A DNA stretch of 64,000 bases, taken from assembly GCA_018067045.1 (NCBI GenBank), contig JAGPVL010000033.1, forward strand, positions 62,001 through 126,000, written 5' to 3'. The notes under the pieces are model-generated. The model made no database searches, was not told the origin of the DNA, and worked only from the letters and a program-made list of their open reading frames with translations. A program made the position numbers and the translations under genes. Positions 20,209 through 28,584 of this stretch are shown here, in pieces. This DNA is from Gammaproteobacteria bacterium. Lineage in GTDB: Bacteria; Pseudomonadota; Gammaproteobacteria; Pseudomonadales; Alcanivoracaceae. How positions within the stretch are numbered: position 1 is the stretch's first letter; each line of letters begins with the position of its first letter.

Positions 20209-21018
20209 TTGAGTAAAGCAGGAGTTAGCCCCCTGCGAGTGGTGCAGTTGTCAGACTGCCACTTGTTTGCAGACACGGAAGGTAAACTGTTGGGGCTCAA
20301 TACACAGTTTAGCTTGGATCGAGTACTGGATCTTATTCGGGCAGAGCAGCCTAATATTGATCTAATGCTCGCGACGGGCGATTTGGCACAGGATGCGTCC
20401 TTTGAGGCCTATAAGCGCCTGAACGACGCTCTGGATACCTTCGATACCCCGTGTTACTGGCTTGAAGGTAATCACGACAAGCCGGCGCCGATGCTTGACG
20501 TTCTCAGTGAGCGGCTCGATAAAATGAGCCCATGCGTGATCGATGTGGGCAACTGGACCATCGTCATGCTCGATTCGACCATTCCTGGTGATGTTCCCGG
20601 TGAGTTGTACGACGACGATATTGCCTTCCTCGATCGCTCCTTAAAATCCGCCAAGGGTGAGCATGTGCTGGTTTGCTTGCACCACCACCCGATACCGATG
20701 GGCTGCAAGTGGCTGGATACCCAAGTCGTGGCCAGTGCGGGTCGTTTTTTCGACACGATTGATCAGTACCCGAGTGTGCGTGCTGTTATTTGGGGGCATG
20801 TGCATCAGGAGTATGCGGGCGAACGTAACGGCGTGAAGCTGTATTCTGTGCCTTCGACCTGCGTGCAGTTCAAGCCGTTTAGCGATGATTTTGCAGTTGA
20901 GAAAACCCCACCCGGCTATCGTTGGCTGGATCTCTATGATGATGGCCGTATCGACACCCAGGTTTCCCGGGTGGAAGGTATAGAGTTTGAAGTCGACCTT
21001 TCTATAAAGGGGTACTGA
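20209..21018 (+). CDS. cpdA: 3',5'-cyclic-AMP phosphodiesterase
   Basis: Hydrolyses cAMP to AMP, damping Crp/Vfr signalling. The 269-residue class III metallophosphoesterase shows all metal-ligand blocks: QLSDCHLF, ATGDLAQD, EGNHDKP, CLHHHP and GHVHQEYAG. The start is TTG at 20209, supported by GAGGGAG (20195-20201) 7 nt upstream. An unusual start codon may limit expression. Follows yqiB after a 134-bp gap. Confidence 0.94.
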   Translation: MSKAGVSPLRVVQLSDCHLFADTEGKLLGLNTQFSLDRVLDLIRAEQPNIDLMLATGDLAQDASFEAYKRLNDALDTFDTPCYWLEGNHDKPAPMLDVLSERLDKMSPCVIDVGNWTIVMLDSTIPGDVPGELYDDDIAFLDRSLKSAKGEHVLVCLHHHPIPMGCKWLDTQVVASAGRFFDTIDQYPSVRAVIWGHVHQEYAGERNGVKLYSVPSTCVQFKPFSDDFAVEKTPPGYRWLDLYDDGRIDTQVSRVEGIEFEVDLSIKGY

Positions 21019-21077
21019 GGCCGTTCTGCGTCTCGGTGCCCAGTATTTTCCTATTCATTCTTTTTAAGGTTGAGCCA

Positions 21078-21668
21078 ATGTCCTGCGATGACGTTTCGTT
21101 GCTCTATATCCATGGCTTTAACAGCTCGCCGCTGTCTGCCAAGGCCCAGCAAATGCGTCAGTATTTTGTTGACCGTGGCCAAGGCGACCGAATCATTATT
21201 CCGGCGTTGTCACCGTCGCCTCGTTTGGCGATGGCGCAGCTAGAGGCGGAGATTGCTGGCGCAGGGCCAGTGGCGTTGCTGGGATCCTCTCTCGGAGGTT
21301 TTTACGCCACTTGGCTAGCACAGCATCATGAATTGAAGGCGGCGCTGGTGAACCCTGCTGTCCGCCCTTGGGCGCTGTTGGATAACGCGCCGGGTGAGAT
21401 GGCTAATTATCATACTGGCGAGTCTTATCGGTTCGAACGTAGTTGGCTAGATGAGCTGCGTCACTATGAAATTACCGATATCCTGCACCCAGAAAATCTT
21501 CTTTTGTTGCAGCAGACCGGCGATGAAACGCTCGATTGGCATGATGCTTGGGATTATTATGCCGACAGTCACGTGTATCGAGGTATTGGTGGCAGCCATG
21601 CTTTTGATGACTTCGATGCGTTTATTCCGTTAGTGTTGCGGTTTTGCGGCATCAGCCTTGCCGTATAA
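21078..21668 (+). CDS. yqiA: YqiA/YcfP family alpha/beta-fold esterase
   Basis: A 196-residue small alpha/beta hydrolase with esterase activity known in E. coli YqiA. LLYIHGFNSSPLSAKA forms the oxyanion region, LGSSLGGFYATWLA holds the nucleophile serine, LLLLQQTGDETLD supplies the Asp and GIGGSHAFDDF the catalytic His. The start ATG 21078 is preferred (AAGGT upstream; family N-terminus). The frame is open from an in-frame ATG at 21036 that would add a hydrophobic 14-residue tail. Physiological substrate unknown. Confidence 0.9.
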   Translation: MSCDDVSLLYIHGFNSSPLSAKAQQMRQYFVDRGQGDRIIIPALSPSPRLAMAQLEAEIAGAGPVALLGSSLGGFYATWLAQHHELKAALVNPAVRPWALLDNAPGEMANYHTGESYRFERSWLDELRHYEITDILHPENLLLLQQTGDETLDWHDAWDYYADSHVYRGIGGSHAFDDFDAFIPLVLRFCGISLAV

Positions 21669-21738
21669 CTTGCTGAAATACGCTGGCCGCACTAATTTCT
21701 GGCTCTAACTTGTGACACCACATTCGAATGATTAAAAC

Positions 21739-23625
21739 ATGACCAATAATTATACCTCCGAGAATATTGAAGTCCTCTCGGGTCTGGAACCGGTACGTAA
21801 GCGTCCCGGCATGTATACCGATACCCAGCGCCCGAATCACCTCGTTCAGGAAGTTGTCGATAACTCTGTCGATGAAGCCTTGGCCGGTCACGCGAAAAGC
21901 ATCAAAGTCACGCTGTTTAAAAATGGCTGGGTTGAAGTCGAGGATGACGGTCGCGGCATGCCAGTGGACTTGCATCCAAAGCTGAACAAGCCCGGTGTCG
22001 AAGTGATTTTGTCGACTCTGCATGCTGGCGGTAAGTTCAATAACGACAACTATCAGTTTTCTGGCGGTCTGCATGGTGTTGGCGTATCGGTGGTGTGCGC
22101 GCTGTCGAGTCAGCTTGAAGTGTTCGTTAAGCGCGACGGCCAGTTGTACCGCATCACCTTTTCCGACGGCGAAAAAACATCTGACTTAGAAGTGGTCGAC
22201 ACGGTTGGCAAACGTAACACCGGCACGATTATTCGATTCGTTCCGAATGAAAAATACTTTGATAGTCCGAATATTTCGGTGCCGAAATTGCGCCATCTAC
22301 TGCGCGCCAAAGCGGTGCTATGCCCCGGCCTAGAAGTCACTCTTATTGATGAGAAAGCCGGCGAAACCGAAACATGGCTTTACGCCGAAGGTTTAAGTGA
22401 GTACTTGCTTGATGCCACTCGTGGCTGGGAGCGATTGCCACAAGCACCGTTTGTGGGTGCTTTTAGTGCGGATACCGAATCGGCAGATTGGGCGATTGTC
22501 TGGATGCCTGAGGCTGGTGAAATCGTCACTGAGTCTTATGTGAATCTTATTCCGACAGCGCAGGGCGGCACCCATACCAACGGCCTGCGTGCTGGATTGC
22601 TGGAAGCGATGCGCGAGTTTTGTGAGTTGCGTAATTTACTGCCGCGCGGCGTGAAGCTTTCGCCGGAAGATATTTGGGATCGTGCGTGCTACGTGCTCAG
22701 TATCAAGATGCAAGACCCACAGTTTGCTGGGCAAACCAAGGAACGACTCAGCTCGCGGAAAACCGCAGCGTTTGTTTCCGGCGTGGTAAAGGACGCTTTT
22801 TCGTTGTGGCTAAATCAGCACACCGATGATGCCGAACGTCTTGCGGAGCTGTGCATTAATAATGCGCAGAAACGTTTGCGTGCATCGAAAAAAGTAGTGC
22901 GCAAAAAGTTGACGAGTGGCCCTGCGTTGCCGGGCAAGCTGGCAGATTGCTCCAGTGATGATTTGGCCCAGACAGAAATATTTTTAGTCGAAGGTGATTC
23001 TGCGGGTGGATCGGCGAAGCAGGCGCGTAGTCGCGAGTTCCAGGCGATTATGCCGTTGCGCGGAAAAATTCTGAATTCATGGGAAGTTGATTCTGGCGAA
23101 GTGCTGGCGTCCAATGAAATTCATGATATTGCGGTGGCGCTGGGAGTGGAGCCGGGTTCGGATGATCTAAAGCAGCTGCGTTACGGCAAGGTTTGTATTC
23201 TTGCGGATGCCGACTCTGATGGTTTACATATTGCGACGCTCATTTGCGCTTTGTTCGTTCGTCATTTTCCCGCACTAGTGCGTAACGGCCACGTATTTGT
23301 TGCCATGCCGCCACTGTATCGCGTGGATGTTGGTAAGGATGTTTATTATGCCCTTGATAATGACGAGCGTCAGGGCGTGCTTGATCGTATCAAGGCGGAA
23401 GGCAAGCGCGGCAAAGTTCAGATTACTCGCTTTAAAGGTCTGGGTGAGATGAACCCATTGCAGTTGCGTGAAACGACGATGGCGCGAGATACCCGTCGCC
23501 TAGTTCAGTTGCAAATGAATGGCGAGGACGAGACCCATCAAATGCTAGACATGTTGTTGTCAAAAAAACGTGCCGGTGATCGTAAAAGTTGGCTGGAAAA
23601 GAAAGGCAATCTGGCCGATATCTAA
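21739..23625 (+). CDS. parE: DNA topoisomerase IV subunit B
   Basis: ATPase subunit of topoisomerase IV, which decatenates daughter chromosomes. The 628-residue protein has the GHKL ATP-binding motifs EVVDNSVDEALAG, VEDDGRGMP and GGLHGVGVSVV. The transducer domain follows, then the TOPRIM domain with EGDSAGGSAKQARSREF, LRGKILN and the metal-binding DADSDG. EGDSAGG is the quinolone-binding region and looks wild type. It sits directly before parC, with the 73-bp gap lacking a terminator. Confidence 0.97.
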   Translation: MTNNYTSENIEVLSGLEPVRKRPGMYTDTQRPNHLVQEVVDNSVDEALAGHAKSIKVTLFKNGWVEVEDDGRGMPVDLHPKLNKPGVEVILSTLHAGGKFNNDNYQFSGGLHGVGVSVVCALSSQLEVFVKRDGQLYRITFSDGEKTSDLEVVDTVGKRNTGTIIRFVPNEKYFDSPNISVPKLRHLLRAKAVLCPGLEVTLIDEKAGETETWLYAEGLSEYLLDATRGWERLPQAPFVGAFSADTESADWAIVWMPEAGEIVTESYVNLIPTAQGGTHTNGLRAGLLEAMREFCELRNLLPRGVKLSPEDIWDRACYVLSIKMQDPQFAGQTKERLSSRKTAAFVSGVVKDAFSLWLNQHTDDAERLAELCINNAQKRLRASKKVVRKKLTSGPALPGKLADCSSDDLAQTEIFLVEGDSAGGSAKQARSREFQAIMPLRGKILNSWEVDSGEVLASNEIHDIAVALGVEPGSDDLKQLRYGKVCILADADSDGLHIATLICALFVRHFPALVRNGHVFVAMPPLYRVDVGKDVYYALDNDERQGVLDRIKAEGKRGKVQITRFKGLGEMNPLQLRETTMARDTRRLVQLQMNGEDETHQMLDMLLSKKRAGDRKSWLEKKGNLADI

Positions 23626-23698
23626 CCATCGTACTGCCATTATATATTTAATTCTTCGGCGTAACTTTCGCGCCATGAGTAAGTGAGTGAGTGCCATT

Positions 23699-25939
23699 AT
23701 GGCTGACGAATTCGAAAAAGTTTCACTGCGCGACTATACCGAAAAAGCCTATCTCGACTATTCGATGTACGTGATCTTGGATCGTGCATTGCCGCATATT
23801 GGCGACGGTTTGAAGCCCGTTCAGCGGCGCATTGTTTTTGCTATGTCGGAGTTAGGCCTAAAGAGCACTGCTAAGTATAAGAAATCAGCACGTACCGTCG
23901 GTGATGTGCTGGGTAAGTATCATCCGCATGGTGACTCGGCTTGTTATGAAGCCATGGTGTTGATGGCGCAACCGTTTAGTTATCGTTACCCGTTGGTCGA
24001 TGGGCAGGGTAACTGGGGTTCGCCGGATGATCCGAAATCATTTGCGGCAATGCGTTACACCGAATCGAAATTGGCGCCGTATGCAGAAGTGTTACTGTCG
24101 GAGTTGGGGCAAGGTACGGTTGAATGGTTGCCAAACTTTGATGGTACGTTGGAAGAGCCGAAGTTATTGCCGGCGCGTTTGCCAAATGTTTTGTTGAATG
24201 GCACGACCGGTATTGCTGTTGGTATGAGCACCGATATTCCGCCGCATAATTTGCGTGAAGTGGCGAATGCTTGTTTGCACCTGCTTAAAGACCCTGGCGC
24301 CTCACTTGATGATTTGATGGAGCACATCCAAGCGCCGGACTATCCCACCGACGCGGAAATCATTACTCCCCGTAACGACATTATTCGCATGTATGCGGAA
24401 GGGCGCGGTTCAATCAAGATGCGCGCCATCTGGGAGCGAGAAGAAAACGATATTGTTATTACTGCGTTGCCGCATCAGGTTTCGGGGGCAAAGTTGTTAG
24501 AGCAGATTGCCGATCAGATGAATAAGAAGAAGCTGCCGATGGTAAGCGATCTTCGTGACGAATCTGATCATGAAAATCCAACACGTCTGATTATTACGCC
24601 ACGCTCGAATCGTATTGATGCCGAGCAGTTGATGAACCATCTTTTTGCGACGACGGATCTGGAAAAACATTATCGTGTAAACACCAACATGATTGGTATT
24701 GACGGTAAGCCGCAAGTTAAGTCGCTGGACGTGATCTTAAATGAGTGGCTGCAGTTCCGTATGATTACGGTGCGCCGTCGTCTTCAGTATCGTTTGGATA
24801 AGGTGGTTGATCGACTACATATTCTCGACGGGTTGCTCATCGCGTTTCTGAATATTGACGAAGTGATTCGTATTATTCGTTTTGAAGAAGAGCCTAAAGT
24901 GACGTTGATGGAGCGCTTTAGTCTTAGCGATCGTCAGGCGGAAGCGATCCTTGAATTAAAGCTGCGTCATTTGGCCAAGCTCGAAGAGATGAAGATCCGC
25001 GGTGAGCAAGAAGAGCTGCAGGCGGAGCGCGAAAATTTAGAGAAAACGCTGGGTTCGATGGCGTTGATGAAAAAGCTGGTCGGTAAAGAAATTAAGGAAG
25101 ACGCGGACAAGTATGGCGATGCACGCCGTTCGCCATTGGTGGTTCGCGGTGAGGCGCGGGCGATGGATGAGTCAGATTTGGTATCCGCAGAGCCGGTGAC
25201 AGTGGTTATGTCCGAAAAAGGCTGGGTGCGTGCTGGTAAAGGCCATGACCTAGATCCGTTAACCTTGAACTATAAGTCGGGTGATAGTTTTCACTCAGCT
25301 GCGCAGGGACGCTCTAATCAGCAGGTCTGTTTCTTGGATTCCACGGGCCGTAGTTATTCATTAATGGCGCATACCTTGCCGAGCGCACGTAGTCATGGTG
25401 AGCCGTTGTCCGCCATGCTTGTGCCGCCGAGTGGTGCGTCGTTTGTTGCCGCGTTAATGGGGGCCGATAAAGATGCGTGGCTGCTTGCTAGCGATGCGGG
25501 TTACGGCTTTGTTGCCCGTACTAGTGATTTATTTGCCAATAAAAAGGCCGGTAAAGCGGTGTTAAACGTGCCGAAGGGTGGCGCGGTATTGCATCCTCGT
25601 CCGGTTAACAATGTCGCGGATGATTGTATTGCGATGATCTCGAACGAAGGCCGGTTATTGGTATTTCCTGTTGCGGAGTTGCCGGAAATGGCGCGCGGGA
25701 AAGGCAATAAGATGATGTCGATTCCGTCGGCGCGATTACAGGAACGTAGCGAGTTTATGTTCGACATGCAGGTGCTTGGACCGAAAGACACGCTGGTTGT
25801 GCATTCCGGCAAGCGCCATCTCAGTCTTAAGCCGTCTGATTTACAGCATTACCTTGGCGAGCGTGGCCGCCGCGGCGCGAAACTGCCGCGCGGTTTCCAA
25901 AAGGTTGACAGTACTGCTGTAGAGCGTGCCGAGAGCTAA
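23699..25939 (+). CDS. parC: DNA topoisomerase IV subunit A
   Basis: DNA-cleaving subunit of topoisomerase IV. The 746-residue protein has the winged-helix region with [18 protein letters not shown] and the catalytic tyrosine in AMRYTES. With the start at ATG 23699, the quinolone-site residues fall at Ser80 and Glu84 and the catalytic Tyr at 120, exactly the E. coli ParC numbering, which supports this start over the in-frame GTG at 23687. Both quinolone-site residues are the susceptible type. The C-terminal half (about 490-740) carries degenerate beta-pinwheel blades. Followed by its own terminator. Confidence 0.96.
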   Translation: MADEFEKVSLRDYTEKAYLDYSMYVILDRALPHIGDGLKPVQRRIVFAMSELGLKSTAKYKKSARTVGDVLGKYHPHGDSACYEAMVLMAQPFSYRYPLVDGQGNWGSPDDPKSFAAMRYTESKLAPYAEVLLSELGQGTVEWLPNFDGTLEEPKLLPARLPNVLLNGTTGIAVGMSTDIPPHNLREVANACLHLLKDPGASLDDLMEHIQAPDYPTDAEIITPRNDIIRMYAEGRGSIKMRAIWEREENDIVITALPHQVSGAKLLEQIADQMNKKKLPMVSDLRDESDHENPTRLIITPRSNRIDAEQLMNHLFATTDLEKHYRVNTNMIGIDGKPQVKSLDVILNEWLQFRMITVRRRLQYRLDKVVDRLHILDGLLIAFLNIDEVIRIIRFEEEPKVTLMERFSLSDRQAEAILELKLRHLAKLEEMKIRGEQEELQAERENLEKTLGSMALMKKLVGKEIKEDADKYGDARRSPLVVRGEARAMDESDLVSAEPVTVVMSEKGWVRAGKGHDLDPLTLNYKSGDSFHSAAQGRSNQQVCFLDSTGRSYSLMAHTLPSARSHGEPLSAMLVPPSGASFVAALMGADKDAWLLASDAGYGFVARTSDLFANKKAGKAVLNVPKGGAVLHPRPVNNVADDCIAMISNEGRLLVFPVAELPEMARGKGNKMMSIPSARLQERSEFMFDMQVLGPKDTLVVHSGKRHLSLKPSDLQHYLGERGRRGAKLPRGFQKVDSTAVERAES

Positions 25940-25958
25940 TCTGCCTCGGTGTGTGAGA

Positions 25959-25989
25959 AAAAGGGAGAGCACTTGCTCTCCTTTTTTTT
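25959..25989 (+). terminator. Rho-independent terminator after parC
   Basis: GGAGAGC (25964-25970), loop ACTT and GCTCTCC (25975-25981) form a stem extended by A:T pairs, followed by eight T residues. Confidence 0.85.
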
Positions 25990-26079
25990 GCCCTTTTTTT
26001 TTGGGGGGGCGTGCAAGCGAGCAGTATCGAATGAAAAGGTTGGGAGGTTGCGGCGGCTTTTCTCTGCCAAAAAACAGAC

Positions 26080-26108
26080 AAAAAAAAGCCGCGTTCGGGG
26101 AACGCGGC
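26080..26108 (-). terminator. Rho-independent terminator after the DUF5666 lipoprotein gene
   Basis: Read on the minus strand: GCCGCGTTC, a 3-nt loop, GAACGCGGC, then a run of eight T. It lies 34 bp beyond the stop of the minus-strand gene at 26142. Confidence 0.88.
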
Positions 26109-26141
26109 CAAGGGGTTGGGCACTTTCGTGCCCGGGGGGGA

Positions 26142-27602
26142 TCAGTTATGAAAGGCGACTAGGTCCTTTTCAAATACAACGTCTCCGTCGGTGGCGAACG
26201 CCACGTCAATGCCATGTTGCAGTGCGGCAAGAAACTTTTGCCCAGGTTGTTGAGGGCCGGTATTCATGATGCTGACGTGTGCGTCGGTATTGACCGAGAG
26301 TTTAACCACGCCGATGTTGATGTCGTCGCCAAGCGTTATGGCGTACTGCTGTGTTGTGTAGCGTTGTGCTTGCTCAAAGGTAATCGGGGATGCAATAAAG
26401 CGCGCATCGGTACTTGGCATTGTATTGCGGTGGTTTAGCGGATCGAGTTGGCCGAATAAGCCGCGCAAAATATCGCCTAAGATGTCGTCGATCAGATCGA
26501 GCAAGCTAGGTAACAGATAAATGTGGTTGGCAGTAATAATGCCATCGCTACCGAGCGTGCCGTCGACATCCACATGCGCGCCAAGTTGCAGGGCTGCGAG
26601 TGCGCCGCTAACGGTGCCATTGAGTACGGCAGTTAATGAGTTGACGCGGATGGTTTGGCCGTCAATTTCGAATAGGACTTCGCCGTCAAGCTCAAGAAGA
26701 TCCAGCAGAGAGGTTATCGGTGCGTCGGTAACCACGCCCGAGAAGCTAACGGGCAGATTGTTCGGCACGTCCGATAGGCTGCTGAGAATCGCGATCCCTT
26801 CAGGTACGCAGGTGACTTCTAGGGCGTTCAGGCCAGTGGCTGCGGCGCCAGTCGATAGCCGCACATAAACCTTCTGTTGCTCGTTGAGTGTTGCAGGGCA
26901 TTCCATAAATGGCGTGCCGAGTGTGGTAATGGTTTGTGCGCCGATAGAGAAGCTATCGCTGGCAATGTTGTGTGCGCGGCCTAGCAGACGCCATTCATCT
27001 AGCATTGGTGCTGGTGCCACACCTTCGCTTGGGTCGCAGTTGGCGTCCACGAAACGGGTAGCAACGATGCTGCCGTCGGCTTTGACCGGTCCTGCTACGG
27101 CAATGACGTCGCCGGCAATCAGGTTGTCGATATCAAGCATGCAGGTGTCGTTATCGCCCAGCACAGTGCCATCTTCGAGCGTCACTTGTTGGTTCAGGAC
27201 AGTCAGTGGGGTTAGGTTAGTGATTGGTCCGATCACCCGATGATAGCCACGGATTTCGATGGCGGTACCAGAACGGACATCATCGCTAACGTCTTCGGCG
27301 AGCAAGAATTCAACCGTCGCCCCTAGTGGCAATTCGCTAGTCCCGTCTACATACGGCACAGATGTGCCGTCGAGGCTAAGACGCGTGTGCGCTTCGACGA
27401 TTAATTCCCGGCCGTTGGTGCCGCTGCCGTTAACGATGATGGAGCCGTAATCTGAGGCGGTGCCGGAACCGGAGCCACCAATGCCGCCGTTGGCGACGTC
27501 GTTGCGGCCGCCATTGCTGCTGGAGGAGTCGCCGCCGCATGACACGAGCGCAAGCAGCGTGGCGAGCAGTACGGGTGAGGTGCTCCAGCTTGTCGTTTTC
27601 AT
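26142..27602 (-). CDS. DUF5666 domain lipoprotein
   Basis: A 486-residue predicted outer-membrane lipoprotein of unknown function. Signal peptide with lipobox LVSC (Cys22) and Gly at +2, followed by a Ser/Gly-rich linker to about residue 50. The body is built of several similar beta-rich units, each with a GTIIVNG-like or GDVIAVAGPV-like pattern and an ATRFVD-like strand (about 52-115, 140-190, 205-260, 285-360), typical of DUF5666/OB-like repeats. The start overlaps the DUF6502 stop by 4 bp (ATGA), so the two are translationally coupled. A strong terminator follows. Likely a cell-surface or periplasmic protein; ligand not known. Confidence 0.75.
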   Translation of the reverse strand: MKTTSWSTSPVLLATLLALVSCGGDSSSSNGGRNDVANGGIGGSGSGTASDYGSIIVNGSGTNGRELIVEAHTRLSLDGTSVPYVDGTSELPLGATVEFLLAEDVSDDVRSGTAIEIRGYHRVIGPITNLTPLTVLNQQVTLEDGTVLGDNDTCMLDIDNLIAGDVIAVAGPVKADGSIVATRFVDANCDPSEGVAPAPMLDEWRLLGRAHNIASDSFSIGAQTITTLGTPFMECPATLNEQQKVYVRLSTGAAATGLNALEVTCVPEGIAILSSLSDVPNNLPVSFSGVVTDAPITSLLDLLELDGEVLFEIDGQTIRVNSLTAVLNGTVSGALAALQLGAHVDVDGTLGSDGIITANHIYLLPSLLDLIDDILGDILRGLFGQLDPLNHRNTMPSTDARFIASPITFEQAQRYTTQQYAITLGDDINIGVVKLSVNTDAHVSIMNTGPQQPGQKFLAALQHGIDVAFATDGDVVFEKDLVAFHN

Positions 27603-28420
27603 AATGCCTCTTCCTGTTTTTCTTGGAAGTAGTAGATGCCAACGCCGGCTCGCATCCTGCCTCGGCCTTTTACTGATGGGTTGGTATCTCTGTCCTGCAG
27701 CCGTAGGTATTTATCAAACTCCACAAGCACGTCATGTCCGCGCTCTGATACTTGCTGGTGAAAAGTCGCCAAGCATTCTTCGGGTAAGTTGTCGTACGCC
27801 ACCTTTAATTGAAACCGAGACTGCGTCGTGGTGGCGTCAAAATTATGGACGATGGTATTTGCTAGATCGCCGACGTCCGTGCCTAGAATTTTGAGCATTT
27901 GCGTATCGTCGCCGGACGGCACATAGCTGCGCCGCTTCAGTGTGACGTGGCGCTGTTCGTTCATGGCGACAACGCCTGCACTGATTAGCTCATCTAGCAT
28001 GGCTCGCGCAGGCACATCACCGCTATACCGTTCGACCAGCGCAGCGAATGAGTTCATCGGGCCGTCGAAGGGGAGTGATATTGGATTTTCTTGTGCGTCC
28101 ATGAAATCGGGTTCTGTTGTCCAAGCGGAGACGACACGGGCGGCGCGATGAAATTGATCCGCAAGATCTCTGTCTTCTAGAGGCGCTAAACGTTTGATTC
28201 GCAGCACTTCTTTTCTTGATAACCCCGTGACGACGCTAATTCGGCTATTGGTTTGTTTGCGGCCAGGCACGGCAAAGTGCTGATCGGCCACTTCGACAAA
28301 GACCTGACGAGCCGTTTCTTCGAATGTTTTATAAGACACCTTGTTGCGCAGCAGCATACGAACGATTGGTCTGAGCAATCGTGCGAGGGCAAGTAAAATG
28401 ATGGTGTTGGCGTCTTTCAT
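27599..28420 (-). CDS. DUF6502 family protein with probable helix-turn-helix
   Basis: A 273-residue protein of unknown function. Residues 58-78 (NSRISVVTGLSRKEVLRIKRL) look like a helix-turn-helix, and the rest is alpha/beta without membrane segments. The start ATG 28420 (MKDANTIILLALARLL) fits the family; the in-frame ATG at 28465 adds 15 residues lacking similarity. A 7-4-7 palindrome lies 2 bp upstream of the start. Coupled to the DUF5666 lipoprotein by a 4-bp overlap; DUF6502 and DUF5666 genes are often neighbours. A regulatory role is inferred from the motif and palindrome. Confidence 0.75.
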   Translation of the reverse strand: MKDANTIILLALARLLRPIVRMLLRNKVSYKTFEETARQVFVEVADQHFAVPGRKQTNSRISVVTGLSRKEVLRIKRLAPLEDRDLADQFHRAARVVSAWTTEPDFMDAQENPISLPFDGPMNSFAALVERYSGDVPARAMLDELISAGVVAMNEQRHVTLKRRSYVPSGDDTQMLKILGTDVGDLANTIVHNFDATTTQSRFQLKVAYDNLPEECLATFHQQVSERGHDVLVEFDKYLRLQDRDTNPSVKGRGRMRAGVGIYYFQEKQEEAL

Positions 28421-28422
28421 AA

Positions 28423-28440
28423 TTGGGAAAATATTCCCAA
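28423..28440 (-). promoter_or_regulatory. Palindromic candidate operator at the DUF6502 start
   Basis: TTGGGAA (28423-28429) and TTCCCAA (28434-28440) form a perfect 7-bp inverted repeat with a 4-bp spacer, ending 2 bp before the DUF6502 start codon where an RBS would normally be. No Shine-Dalgarno is evident. It could be a protein binding site or a translation-blocking hairpin. Confidence 0.5.
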
Positions 28441-28532
28441 ATGAGTGATGCGTCAATCTTTGCATAACCCCCGGCCGACGAGCGGTCGGTGTCTGGTGGT
28501 GCTTTTTCTCTTCAAAAGGGCAGACGCAAAGC

Positions 28533-28563
28533 CCATATAGCCCGCGTATAGCGGGCTATATGG
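28533..28563 (-). terminator. Perfect 13-bp hairpin between zinc-ribbon gene and DUF6502
   Basis: CCATATAGCCCGC (28533-28545), loop GTATA and GCGGGCTATATGG (28551-28563) pair perfectly. It lies 22 bp past the stop of the minus-strand zinc-ribbon gene. There is no T tract, so it may be a weak terminator, an RNA-stabilising hairpin or a protein site. Confidence 0.5.
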
Positions 28564-28584
28564 TGGGTCAAGGGGAGGGCGATC

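Noticed and set aside
27460-27894. Plus-strand frame opposite the DUF5666 and DUF6502 junction
   Set aside because: No RBS and composition of an antisense shadow; both minus-strand genes have clear motifs.
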